A DNA stretch of 64,000 bases, from assembly GCF_003029735.1 (NCBI RefSeq), contig NZ_KZ686269.1, positions 1,535,215-1,599,214 of the forward strand, written 5' to 3'. The DNA comes from Pedobacter yulinensis. GTDB taxonomy: Bacteria > Bacteroidota > Bacteroidia > Sphingobacteriales > Sphingobacteriaceae. This document shows positions 50,930 to 59,332 of the stretch, in pieces. Each line of letters begins with the position of its first letter. Position 1 is the first letter of the stretch. The position numbers and the translations under genes are program-made. The notes below the pieces were generated by a model. That model did not search any database and was not told the origin of the DNA. It saw nothing but the letters and a program-made list of their open reading frames with translations.

Positions 50930-53371
50930 CTATCCGGCATTTCCTGGATCATAAATTGCCGGAAACTTCGCCGCATTGGCTTCATGCATCATGTTGTACA
51001 CAGCTTCTACCACATCATCTACCGAAGGTTTGCTGAAATAGTCGCCATCTGAGCCATACGGCGGCCGGTGCGCTTTTGCGGTTAACGTTTTGGGCTGCCC
51101 GTCAAGGTGGTAATAACCGTCCTGTTCTTCGAGAATCTTTTGCAGGATATAGGCCGATGCGCCTCCCGGTACGTCTTCGTCTACAACAAGCAGTTTATTT
51201 GTTTTGCGCAATGAAGCCGCACACAGGTGGTCCGTGTCAAAAGGCAGCAAGGTTTGCGGGTCAATAATCTCCACAGAAATATCGAATAAAGCCAGCTCTT
51301 CAGCTGCCTCCTGCACAATGCGAAGCGTCGATCCGTAAGACACAATAGTCAGGTCAGTTCCCTGCTTCAGCACCTCGGCCTTCCCCAGCGGCACGGTAAA
51401 TTCGCCCACATTTTCCGGAAGCCGCTCTTTCAGGCGGTAGCCGTTCAGGCATTCGATCACGATTGCCGGTTCATCGGCACGGAACAGGGTATTGTAAAGC
51501 CCTGCCGCCTGGACCATATTGCGTGGCACACACAAATGAAGGCCGCGCAGTGATCCCAGCATCATCTGGATCGGCGACCCGGAATGCCAGATGCCCTCGA
51601 GCCGGTGGCCGCGGGTACGAATAATGACCGGAGCCTTCTGCCCACCCTTGGTGCGGTAAGATAAGCTGGCCAGGTCATCGCTCAGAACGTTTAGCGCAAA
51701 CAACAGGTAATCAAGGTACTGGATTTCGGCAATGGGACGTAAGCCACGCATAGCCAGGCCAATGCCCTGTCCCATGATGGTCATTTCCCGGATGCCGGTA
51801 TCAGTAACCCGCAGTTCGCCGAATTTAGCCTGCAGCCCTGCAAAACCCTGGTTTACATCGCCAATGTTGCCCAGGTCTTCACCAAAGGCTACCAGTCGGG
51901 GGTCGCGCGTAAAGTTTGCGTCAAAACAGGCGTTCAGGATCTCCCGGCCGTCTAACATTTTTGGCACATCGCCATAAACCGGCAAAACCTCAGGAATAAG
52001 ACCGGGCCTTTCATTGCCGTCTGTAAATAGCTTGGAGTTGTACCGTTCATGGTTTTCCAGTCCCTGTGCTTCATACCATTCCAGCAGCGTGCTGCGTTCT
52101 GCCAAGCTTTGACCTGCCGTTAACCGAAGTGCTTTACGCACGGCCGCAACCACGTCTTTTCGTGTCGCGTCGGGCATAGACGCAAGCTGTGCACCGACTT
52201 TGACGATGCCGGCCTGCCCGCGAGCCAGGTTGTGGATCATCAGCACAACCGCCTTGTGTTCTGTGCGAATATTATCCAGGAAGTCGTTCCAGGCTTCGCG
52301 CTGGCATTCACGCACATATTTCTTGGCTGTATTTTCCAGTTCTGTTAACTCCGGTTCATCGGCAATCGCCGACTCGATCATCCACTTACGCATCTGCACC
52401 AGGCAATCGTATTCGCGCTCCCAGTCAAGCCGTTCCTTGGTCTTGTACCGTTCATGTGAGCCTGAAGTGGAGTGTCCCTGAGGCTGAGTCACTTCTGTAA
52501 CGTGGATCAACACCGGCACATGTTCGTCGCGGCAAATCTGGATTGCCTTTTCATAAGCCTCGCAAAGTGCAGGATAGTCCCATCCGCGCACGCGGAAAAT
52601 TTCATACCCTGCATTTTTATCGTCGCGCTGAAACCCCTTGAGAATCTCAGAAATGTTTTCTTTGGTGGTCTGGTATTTAGCGGGGACCGATATGCCATAG
52701 GCATCGTCCCATATGGAAATGGCCATGGGTACCTGCAAAACGCCGGCCGCATTAAAAGCCTCGAAAAAGATCCCCTCAGAGGTCGATGCATTGCCGATCG
52801 TGCCAAAGGCCACCTCGTTCCCGTTCACTGAAAAGTTCTTCAGGTAAGAGAGCTCGGGATTCTGCCGGTACAGTTTAGATGCATAAGCCAGGCCGACCAG
52901 CCGCGCCATATGCCCGCCGGTTGTCGAAATATCGGCAGAAGAGTTTTTCATGTCGGTCAGGTCGTTCCAGCTGCCGTCAGGATTGATGGAGCGGGTGGCA
53001 AAATGACAGTTCATTTGCCTGCCGGCCGATGCAGGATCCTTTTCCACATCAGGATTTGCATAAAGCTGCGCAAAAAACTCCTTGATCGTCGAAATGCCGG
53101 ATGCGAAAGCAAAAGTCTGGTCGCGGTAATAACCGGCCCGCCAGTCACCCTTCTTGAATGCCTTGGCCATTGCAATCTGAGGGACCTCCTTGCCATCACC
53201 GAAAATACCGAATTTGGCCTTTCCGGTCAGCACCTCCTTGCGCCCGATCAAGCTGGCTTGCCGGCTTTCAAACGCAATTTTGTAGTCCGCTATAACGATC
53301 TTTTTGAAATCGTCGAAGCTTAGTTCTGAGGCATCAATGGGGTTGGTCACAACTTTATTGGTTGGCATCAT
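50930..53371 (-). CDS. 2-oxoacid dehydrogenase E1, alpha and beta subunits fused
   Basis: 813 aa. Residues 1-440 are an E1-alpha-like TPP domain: KGDWRAGYYRDQTFAFASGI, QMNCHFATRS, STTGGHMARLVGLAYA, FGTIGNASTSEGIFFEAFNA and ISIWDDAYGISVP. Residues 470-813 are E1-beta: EILNACFDANFTRDPRLVAF, GEDLGNIGDVNQGFAGLQ, RVTDTGIREMTIMGQGIGLA, VIIRTRGHRLEGIWHSGSP, VSYGSTLRIV and DEDVPGGASAYILQKIL. It decarboxylates a 2-oxoacid (pyruvate or a branched-chain acid) for an E2 partner encoded elsewhere. Fusion of the two subunits is known in Bacteroidota. Monocistronic. Confidence 0.9.
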   Translation of the reverse strand: MMPTNKVVTNPIDASELSFDDFKKIVIADYKIAFESRQASLIGRKEVLTGKAKFGIFGDGKEVPQIAMAKAFKKGDWRAGYYRDQTFAFASGISTIKEFFAQLYANPDVEKDPASAGRQMNCHFATRSINPDGSWNDLTDMKNSSADISTTGGHMARLVGLAYASKLYRQNPELSYLKNFSVNGNEVAFGTIGNASTSEGIFFEAFNAAGVLQVPMAISIWDDAYGISVPAKYQTTKENISEILKGFQRDDKNAGYEIFRVRGWDYPALCEAYEKAIQICRDEHVPVLIHVTEVTQPQGHSTSGSHERYKTKERLDWEREYDCLVQMRKWMIESAIADEPELTELENTAKKYVRECQREAWNDFLDNIRTEHKAVVLMIHNLARGQAGIVKVGAQLASMPDATRKDVVAAVRKALRLTAGQSLAERSTLLEWYEAQGLENHERYNSKLFTDGNERPGLIPEVLPVYGDVPKMLDGREILNACFDANFTRDPRLVAFGEDLGNIGDVNQGFAGLQAKFGELRVTDTGIREMTIMGQGIGLAMRGLRPIAEIQYLDYLLFALNVLSDDLASLSYRTKGGQKAPVIIRTRGHRLEGIWHSGSPIQMMLGSLRGLHLCVPRNMVQAAGLYNTLFRADEPAIVIECLNGYRLKERLPENVGEFTVPLGKAEVLKQGTDLTIVSYGSTLRIVQEAAEELALFDISVEIIDPQTLLPFDTDHLCAASLRKTNKLLVVDEDVPGGASAYILQKILEEQDGYYHLDGQPKTLTAKAHRPPYGSDGDYFSKPSVDDVVEAVYNMMHEANAAKFPAIYDPGNAG

Positions 53372-53454
53372 ACGCTAACAGTTAGGGGACAAAGATAACA
53401 AATAATAAAATTGCCTCTTGCTTGGTCATGTAACAATATAAATTTGGAACGAGC

Positions 53455-53484
53455 TTTGAAATCTGGCGTAAAATACTAATTTTG
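53455..53484 (+). promoter_or_regulatory. promoter of the DUF1573 gene
   Basis: TTTG (53455-53458), an 18-bp spacer, TAATTTTG (53477-53484), a perfect -7 match. The ATG lies at 53565. A second near-match (GATCTTTG, about 53530) is closer to the start and could be an alternative. Confidence 0.6.
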
Positions 53485-53564
53485 CTATCCTGCACAGAAT
53501 CAATATGGTTGCTGTATGCTGGCGGCCCGATCTTTGCAGTTGTTCACATAAAACACACAGATTC

Positions 53565-53954
53565 ATGAAAAAGATCCTCCTTGCATTAACACTCATCCTT
53601 GGAATCGGTGTCGCTGCCCATGCACAAAGCAAGCCTGCCGAATTTAAGTTCGTTGAAGAGACCTTCGATTTTGGAAAAATCCCCGCCGGAAAACCGGTGA
53701 CCCACGTATTTAAATTTACCAATATCGGTGATGAGCCGCTGATCATTAAAAACGCCGAAGCAACATGTGGTTGTACAAAACCAACATTCTCTGCTACTCC
53801 GGTAAAAAAAGGCGAAAGCGGTACCATTTCAGTGACCTATAATGCCGCCGGCGATCCGCAGCAATTTGCAAAGACTGTTACCGTTACTTCTAACGCTAAA
53901 ACGCCGGTCAAGGTGCTTTACATTAAAGGTGAAACGGTTAGCGCCACCCGCTAA
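53565..53954 (+). CDS. DUF1573 exported protein
   Basis: 129 aa from the ATG at 53565; the frame opens 20 codons earlier without coding character. Signal peptide MKKILLALTLILGIGVAAHA, then one immunoglobulin-like DUF1573 domain: FVEETFDFGKIPAGKPVTHV, FKFTNIGDEPLIIKNAEATC, GCTKPTFSATPVKKGESGTI and FAKTVTVTSNAKTPVKVLYI. The AxCGC motif is conserved. Such domains are abundant, mostly uncharacterised envelope proteins in this phylum. Single gene followed by a terminator. Confidence 0.9.
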   Translation: MKKILLALTLILGIGVAAHAQSKPAEFKFVEETFDFGKIPAGKPVTHVFKFTNIGDEPLIIKNAEATCGCTKPTFSATPVKKGESGTISVTYNAAGDPQQFAKTVTVTSNAKTPVKVLYIKGETVSATR

Positions 53955-53980
53955 AACAGCCGAAATATAAAGAACACGGA

Positions 53981-54008
53981 AAGCCCGGCCAATATGGCCG
54001 GGTTTTCT
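53981..54008 (+). terminator. intrinsic terminator after DUF1573 gene
   Basis: CCCGGCC (53984-53990) pairs with GGCCGGG (53996-54002) around AATAT, extended by G-T and A-T pairs, then TTTTCTT. The T tract runs straight into the -7 element of the following aminotransferase gene. Confidence 0.8.
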
Positions 54009-54016
54009 TATTTTTG
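54009..54016 (+). promoter_or_regulatory. TAnnTTTG -7 element next to the aminotransferase start
   Basis: TATTTTTG is a perfect consensus match ending only 3 bp before the ATG at 54020. Transcription would begin at or just inside the first codons, giving a leaderless message at best. Partly explained by the terminator T tract, so it may be coincidental. Confidence 0.4.
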
Positions 54017-54019
54017 CGC

Positions 54020-55219
54020 ATGCCAAAAATCTCAGAGAAAGGGCTCCAGATGCCCGCATCACCCATCCGGAAGTTGACCCCGTTTGCTGACCAGGCCAAG
54101 AGGCTGGGACGCAAAGTATATCACCTCAACATCGGCCAGCCCGATATCGAAACGCCAGAAAGCATGTTGAATGCCATTAAAAACATTGATTTTGATGTCT
54201 GGGCTTACACCCCATCTGAGGGAACGCTGGCCTATCGTGAAAAACTCACCGAATACTACAATAAGTTGGGATATGGCATTACCGCTGCCGACATCCTGGT
54301 AACGGTGGGCGGTTCTGAAGCCATTACCATTGCCATGCAAACCTGTGTGAATGAGGGCGATGAGATCATTATCCCAGAGCCTTTTTACGCCAACTATAAT
54401 GGTTTCGCCTGCATGAGCAATGTGGTGGTAAAACCGATCCTGTCTTACATCGAGAACGGATTTGCCCTCCCGCCAATTGCTGAGTTTGAAAAGCTGATTA
54501 CATCGAAGACTAAGGCAATCATTATCTGCAATCCGAACAACCCGACCGGTTATCTGTATTCGCGCGAAGAACTGGAGGCACTGAAGTCGCTTTGCCTTAA
54601 GTATGATCTTTTCCTGTTCTCTGACGAAGCCTACCGCGAGTTCTGCTACGATGGGCGGGAGTTCGTATCACCCATGCACCTGGACGGGCTGGACGAAAAT
54701 GTTGTGATCATGGACACGGTTTCAAAACGTTACAGCGCCTGCGGTGCACGGCTGGGCTGCCTGATCACCAAAAACAAAACGGTTATCGCCGCCGGACTGA
54801 AATTTGCACAGGCGCGTCTGAGCCCTGGAATGGTTGAGCAGATTGCAGGTGCTGCAGCCGTCGATACGCCAGATAGTTATTTTGAAAAAGTAAATACCGA
54901 ATATACATTGCGCAGGGACACGCTGGTAAACCGCCTGAACAGCATGGACGGCGTATTCTGCCCCAACCCCGGCGGCGCATTTTACGTGGTGGCCAGGCTG
55001 CCGATTGACAATGCAGACGCTTTTTGCCAATGGATGCTGGAAACCTTTGAATATGAGAACCAGACCGTCATGATGGCCCCCGCTACCGGCTTTTATTCGA
55101 CCCCCGGGTCAGGAAGCAACGAAGTGCGTATGGCCTATGTACTGAATACCAGCGATTTGAATAAAGCCATGGATTGCCTGCAGGAAGCCTTAAAGGTGTA
55201 TCCTGGCCGCCAGGCTTAG
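54020..55219 (+). CDS. PLP-dependent aminotransferase (class I/II)
   Basis: 399 aa from the ATG at 54020 (MPKISEKG). Fold type I signatures: VYHLNIGQPDIETPESML, VWAYTPSEGTLAYREKLTEY, VTVGGSEAITIAMQ, IIICNPNNPTGYLYSREEL, LFSDEAYREFCYDG, then TVSKRYSACGARLGCLITKN with the PLP-binding Lys. Related enzymes use aspartate or aromatic amino acids. Its location 4 kb from the aromatic operon fits a role in the final transamination of Phe/Tyr, but it has its own promoter and an intervening minus-strand gene, so this is only an inference. Confidence 0.88.
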   Translation: MPKISEKGLQMPASPIRKLTPFADQAKRLGRKVYHLNIGQPDIETPESMLNAIKNIDFDVWAYTPSEGTLAYREKLTEYYNKLGYGITAADILVTVGGSEAITIAMQTCVNEGDEIIIPEPFYANYNGFACMSNVVVKPILSYIENGFALPPIAEFEKLITSKTKAIIICNPNNPTGYLYSREELEALKSLCLKYDLFLFSDEAYREFCYDGREFVSPMHLDGLDENVVIMDTVSKRYSACGARLGCLITKNKTVIAAGLKFAQARLSPGMVEQIAGAAAVDTPDSYFEKVNTEYTLRRDTLVNRLNSMDGVFCPNPGGAFYVVARLPIDNADAFCQWMLETFEYENQTVMMAPATGFYSTPGSGSNEVRMAYVLNTSDLNKAMDCLQEALKVYPGRQA

Positions 55220-55235
55220 CAGCTATTAAACAAAG

Positions 55236-55259
55236 AGCGCCGGAAACGGCGCTTTTTTT
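55236..55259 (+). terminator. intrinsic terminator after the aminotransferase gene
   Basis: AGCGCCG (55236-55242), a GAAA tetraloop, CGGCGCT (55247-55253), then seven T. It lies between convergent transcripts. Confidence 0.88.
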
Positions 55260-55320
55260 CTTCCCGCGAAAATAGAAAATTCCGCTTCGGAGCTTGCCCG
55301 CAGCGTTCAGAGCCCAACGC

Positions 55321-56673
55321 CTAAAGTTTCTGCCCGGCCAGCCATTCTGCATATTGCGGCAATACGGTACCGCAATAGTAGGGCAGATTGAGCAGCAGAT
55401 ATGGCTTTTTATTCGGCGTTTGTGTACGCTCAAAAAGTAATGGACCTGCATATAGCCGTATCGCATAGGGATGGTCGGCAGCCTCGATAAATTGGTGAAG
55501 CGATTTGAGGCTCCCCGTGCTGCCCGATTTGATCTCAATCGGAATGACCAGGTCTTTATGCGCATAAAGCAGGTCGATCTTTGCGCTGGACTGAGATTTC
55601 TCCCTGACCCAGAAGTTTGGTTTGTAGGCTGCCATACTCTGCAGGGAAATTAACTCCTGTGTGACCAGGTATGGCATCACTGCACCTTTGTATGCTTTGT
55701 TCAGGTCATCCATGTCCAACATATCCAGCTGAATACCAGGTGAATAGTTGACCAGTCCGGTATCAAGAATCTGCAATCGGGGCGATTTCTTCAGGTCGGT
55801 CTTTAGCGGTGGCCGCAGGTCTGTAGTTGGATAAATCAACCGTATAATTCTGGCATCTTCCAGTGTGCGGAACGCCTCTCCGATTTCTCTTGACCGGTAG
55901 TTTGAATTTCCGAAACCTTGAAATTTTACGCGCTCGTCAAGGTAAAGCGGCGCAGTGTTCATCAGGTGTTTGATGATTTTTCGCTCTGTATCGTTCGAAG
56001 TGTATTTCTCTGCGTCGTTCTTGTAACTGGCCCAGATGCTTTCGTACACCCTCGCCAGGTCTGACAGATTTCGCCGGCCCAGATCAGTTTTCACCGCTTC
56101 GGGCATGCCACCTATAATGGCATACCGATGAAAAGCGTCCATTAGTAACTGATGTGCAACCGGCTTTAGGGGAACAGCCATCAGGTGTTTCCATAACGCT
56201 TCCATCTGTGCAGCCTGCAGGTACTCCTGGAAATTCAGCGGATGAAGGTATAAAAACTCGACCCTGCCACAGGAAAACCTTAACCTTTTGCAGGGCAAAC
56301 TCAAGGAGCGATTCGGCACTTACCACATGCAGTTGTGGTAATTCTTCATAGAAATACCGCAGCAAGTGAATTGCTTTGGGGCTTTCCTGAATTTCGTCTA
56401 CAAAGAGCAGCGTTTCGGCAATCGCGACAGAAGGGATGTTGTGCGCAAGAAAAAGCGCCTCGAAAATTGTTTGGACATTGTCGAAGTCGTCAAAAAAACG
56501 ACGATCGCCGGGCTTTTCAAGGTTAAGTAAAATGGCATGCTTGTACCTCCTTGCGAAAGCTTTAATCAGGGTTGTCTTTCCTACCTGCCTAGCTCCCTGA
56601 TGATGAGCGGCTTTCGATTTTGGCTTGATTTCCAGTTCTGCAACCGCAATTCTATATGGCGGGTAAAAGACAT
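55321..56673 (-). pseudogene. AAA ATPase with DUF4143 domain, two frameshifts
   Basis: The ATG at 56673 starts MSFTRHIELRLQNWKSSQNR, then KPLIIRE, and the frame hits a stop within the Walker A motif. Adding one base there restores RGARQVGKTTLIKAFARRYK and the frame runs to about 56280 (VDEIQESPKAIHLLRYFYEE is Walker B and beyond). A second frame change near 56276-56290 is needed to continue with GRVEFLYLHPLNFQEYLQAA and the long C-terminal DUF4143 part, which ends normally (IDLLYAHKDLVIPIEIKSGS is the PD-(D/E)XK-like end). The gene is thus inactivated by two independent indels. Intact relatives are common Bacteroidota ATPases of unknown function, about 390 aa long. Confidence 0.85.
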
Positions 56674-56711
56674 GTAATTAACCTTATATTTGTAAACCAA
56701 AGATAATCATT

Positions 56712-56798
56712 TGTAACAAAACAAGGGCAGTTCTGCCGCAATTATGTAACAGAACAAGGGCGGTTTGACTTTCATTTTGTAACAAAACAAAGGCAGTT
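56712..56798. repeat. three 21-bp direct repeats at exact 33-bp period
   Basis: Copies at 56712-56732, 56745-56765 and 56778-56798 of TGTAACAAAACAAGGGCAGTT, with one or two mismatches between copies. Unit starts are 33 bp apart both times, leaving 12-bp spacers of unrelated sequence. The array begins 39 bp upstream of the ATPase pseudogene start codon, on its promoter side. Spacing of about three helical turns would place bound proteins on one face of the DNA. Confidence 0.85.
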
Positions 56799-57177
56799 TC
56801 GCACACTTATGCTTGATACGATTCCGAAAGCCTGGTAGGGATGGCTATCTTTTAATAATGTATAGGCAAACATCGCCGGCAAAACGGCTACATAGGCATG
56901 AGTTATAGGAGGGTTATGATGAATTTTGACTCTATCCAAAGGAAATGCGTTGCTTGAATTGTGGTCCTGGAAAAAGAGGGCTCAGATTCTTGAGTGAAAT
57001 TCATCTTGTGATAAAAAATGTACATTAACAATCAGGATCTCATTGCGCTATTGATATCGCCTGTCCGGTTCGGTCTGTAACGTCATAAAATAGGGCAAAT
57101 GCTGATCGAAAAGACAATAGAAAAAAACTAAGTCCAGGAATCTTTTATGTTTTTACTCAGATCTAATCCCACTGTAA
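56799..57177. other. gene-poor stretch, no coding signal
   Basis: AT-rich sequence with only short frames on both strands. I see no RNA gene, promoter of good quality or terminator in it. Confidence 0.5.
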
Positions 57178-57487
57178 ATAGAAATTTTCGCTCCACTATT
57201 TGGTACTTTAACGTTAGTCATACCTCTGGCAGCCATTATTTTGCTTCTTTGTACTATGCTTCAATGTTGCTGCTATTAAAAATCAGATTGCCAGGAAGCC
57301 GTCTCTGGCCAAGCTGGACGAATACAAGAAACATAAATTTTGGGGCGATCGAGATAAGGCGTACGAATCTCTAAAAGAAGCGTTTTACCTCGAAGTTTTC
57401 GAGATCAAATCAAAGAACATATCGGCCGATGATCGCTCGGAACATGACAAGAGGCTAAAAGAAAAATATGAGCTTGGGTTCCAGTAA
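57178..57487 (+). pseudogene. frameshifted remnant of a small membrane protein gene
   Basis: One frame from 57178 reads a hydrophobic helix (IEIFAPLFGTLTLVIPLAAI, then ILLLCTML) and ends at a stop near 57281. The next frame, open to the stop at 57485-57487, reads a charged, clearly protein-like tail (LAKLDEYKKHKFWGDRDKAY, ESLKEAFYLEVFEIK, DKRLKEKYELGFQ). One frameshift around 57250-57285 would join them into a protein of about 100 aa with one membrane helix and a charged cytosolic tail. The ATA at 57178 may be a mutated ATG. The family is not recognised. Confidence 0.4.
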
Positions 57488-57733
57488 GTGGGGTTGCCTC
57501 CCGTTTGGGATGACAAGTAATTGAATCTACAACATGCCGTCCGCAATCTGTCAATAGTACAACATGCTCTTTTTATCTACGCGAATAACTGTCAATTGTC
57601 GAAGTTTGATCTCCTCAAGTAAACCCCGAAATATCACATCACACTCCCTAATGTAAAATCATATACCATACGAAAAGTCAACCCGGTCAAGATACCGTTC
57701 TATGGAGATATATGGATATTACAAAGCTACTGT
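57488..57733. other. gene-poor stretch, no coding signal
   Basis: No coding frame, RNA or regulatory signal was recognised. It links two decayed segments. Confidence 0.45.
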
Positions 57734-57830
57734 TCATACTTGATTAAAAAATTCTACCGGACGCCTTCCGTTGATTGCGTTTTGCATCTTGAAGGACGAA
57801 CTGAACAAAAGCCGTCATACTCATTATATG
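57734..57830 (-). pseudogene. possible transposase 3' fragment
   Basis: A minus-strand frame ends FKMQNAINGRRPVEFFNQV before the TGA at 57734-57736. The NGRRPVEFF ending resembles C-termini of IS-encoded transposases with an integrase core. Only about 30 codons are visible; no inverted repeat end or upstream catalytic part is present. A weak call based on a short motif. Confidence 0.25.
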
Positions 57831-57832
57831 TT

Positions 57833-57884
57833 GGTGCAAACCGGTGCAAACATTTTTTAGATCGGTACCTCATTTGGTGCAAAC
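57833..57884. repeat. three GGTGCAAAC direct repeats
   Basis: Copies at 57833-57841, 57843-57851 and 57876-57884; the last two extend to GGTGCAAACATTTTT. They lie between the transposase-like fragment and the ssrA terminator. Short and irregularly spaced; possibly remains of a mobile-element end. Confidence 0.45.
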
Positions 57885-57942
57885 ATTTTTGAATACACTG
57901 TTATATCCGGTTATATGTAAAATAACAAAAAAGCAGCAAATG

Positions 57943-57987
57943 AAAAAAGCAGACGCGGTTTTTATATAACCTGATACGTCTGCTTTT
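57943..57987 (-). terminator. intrinsic terminator of ssrA
   Basis: Minus strand: GCAGACG pairs with CGTCTGC (plus-strand arms 57949-57955 and 57977-57983), extended by A-T pairs, then six T. It begins 8 bp beyond the tmRNA 3' end. Confidence 0.85.
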
Positions 57988-57995
57988 CGTAATTG

Positions 57996-58361
57996 TGGAC
58001 CCGAAGGGAGTCGAACCCTTGTCCGGTTGTGAGATAAAACAAGCTTTCTACATGCTTATTTTCCGTTTGGTTGTCGGGAAGGGGCAGACCGGAAAAGCGC
58101 CTTAACCTTCTTCCTTAGGTGTTTGTTCTTACCCCTGCATCACACCCTGCAGCGGCCAGCGACATTTGTTCGATGCTCCTGATGCTAACCCAATCTCGCG
58201 AGGGCCAGCGGAACAAAAGCTTGCGTAATTCTAAATTAGGCAGCTAAGGCGTAGTTATTTTCGCCAATTATTGTTTGAACGTTCAGATTTAAGTGCTCTC
58301 CGTACAACGCACTGCATGCTTACTTATCCTTCGCCACCCCGTCAAATCCAGGAACGGGCCC
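57996..58361 (-). ncRNA. ssrA: transfer-messenger RNA (tmRNA)
   Basis: 366 nt. The ends pair as a tRNA-like acceptor (5' GGGCCCG at 58355-58361 with 3' CGGGTCC, discriminator A at 57996). A T arm lies before the 3' end (AAGGG-TTCGACT-CCCTT). The tag reading frame (58236-58265, minus) encodes GENNYALAA followed by TAA. The 5' region GGATTTGACGGGGTGG matches tmRNA 5' sequence. It rescues stalled ribosomes with SmpB, which is not encoded nearby. CCA is not encoded. The adjacent 3' side is gene-poor and decayed, as often at ssrA integration sites. Confidence 0.95.
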
Positions 58362-58370
58362 ATGAACATT

Positions 58371-58378
58371 CAAATATA
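58371..58378 (-). promoter_or_regulatory. TAnnTTTG -7 element of ssrA
   Basis: Minus-strand TATATTTG, a perfect match, ends 10 bp before the mature tmRNA 5' end; transcription would start a few bases upstream of the processed end. Confidence 0.65.
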
Positions 58379-58519
58379 CCAAAAAAAAGGCAGTTCAGAA
58401 AATGTCGTGATTCACCTGCCTTCAAAGCACTGGCATGAACAAACTCGTGTTGTCTGGCCAAGCTGGCATGCGCAGTTTACTGGAACCAAAGTATTTTACG
58501 TCCTGTTTGACAAGACAAC

Positions 58520-59269
58520 TCACGCCAGCACATAAAGCACCGGCATGGGCGCCACGTTGTTGGCGTAAAAGTTCTCGAGTACGAAACTGCGAAACGTTTT
58601 CTTGAATAGAAGGTCAGGAAGGATGTCGCGAATTCGCTCCCATCTACAGTGGTTAATCAGCCTGTATTCCCGATTTGTGCCCAAAGGCAATAGCACCGTC
58701 GAGTTGTCCAGTCCGGTTTCTTTCTGGAACCAACCGGCCGTATACGCCCATACATCAATATTTTGCGCACGGTCGTCGGCAAAAAAATAATTGAATAAAA
58801 ACACTCCTGGCCTGTTGTGCGCTACCGGCCCGATGCGCCTCACATTTGTGGCGGCAGTATGGTAAAACTTTGACCCAGCGCCTTTGATCTGGTTGGCGAT
58901 GTCTTTATAGCTGCTGCTGTTGGTGATTTTGTCAAGCACAGAGCCGGTTTCTGTTTCGATCAGGAGAACGAGGTCGTAGCGCGCGCTTGGCAAGCCGCGT
59001 TCCCGGAGTAACTTACCACGGCCTGGCGGAATAACCCTAGCCTTGAAAACCACTGCGCTGGCAACGCCAGGCTCAGTCACCAGCTGGTTGCACCATTCCT
59101 TTGCGGCACTGATCAGCTTTTTTTTCTTCGGGCTGCTGCTTAGAAAGACCGGAAAAAACGCATGGTCCACTTCTGCCGCAAGCAAAAGGTAATGGTGGTC
59201 TGTCGGGTCAATCAATGATACCGTTGCACGATGCAGGTGTGCATTAACGATGTTCAGGTTTGTTTCCAT
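58520..59269 (-). CDS. hypothetical protein
   Basis: 249 aa, soluble by composition, no signal peptide. The C-terminal half contains NRPGVFLFNYFFADDRAQNI, DVWAYTAGWFQKETGLDNST and LLPLGTNREYRLINHCRWER, with many aromatic residues. The N-terminal half has VVFKARVIPPGRGKLLRERG. I do not recognise the family; it has the look of a dimeric alpha/beta-barrel (antibiotic-biosynthesis-monooxygenase-like) protein, but that is only an impression. A Crp/Fnr regulator gene lies 63 bp upstream on the same strand and may control it. Confidence 0.7.
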   Translation of the reverse strand: METNLNIVNAHLHRATVSLIDPTDHHYLLLAAEVDHAFFPVFLSSSPKKKKLISAAKEWCNQLVTEPGVASAVVFKARVIPPGRGKLLRERGLPSARYDLVLLIETETGSVLDKITNSSSYKDIANQIKGAGSKFYHTAATNVRRIGPVAHNRPGVFLFNYFFADDRAQNIDVWAYTAGWFQKETGLDNSTVLLPLGTNREYRLINHCRWERIRDILPDLLFKKTFRSFVLENFYANNVAPMPVLYVLA

Positions 59270-59332
59270 AGCTATCCTTTTCCGTAAAGCTAGGATAGCC
59301 GGGCGATGCGTCTTTTTACATATGATAAAAAA

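Noticed and set aside
55083..55565. 160-aa minus-strand ORF over the aminotransferase 3' end and the ATPase pseudogene
   Set aside because: It spans two genes and a strong terminator and reads as a shadow frame.
56712..56798. Short repeat array considered as a CRISPR
   Set aside because: Repeats of 21 bp with 12-bp spacers, only three copies and no cas genes do not fit a CRISPR array.
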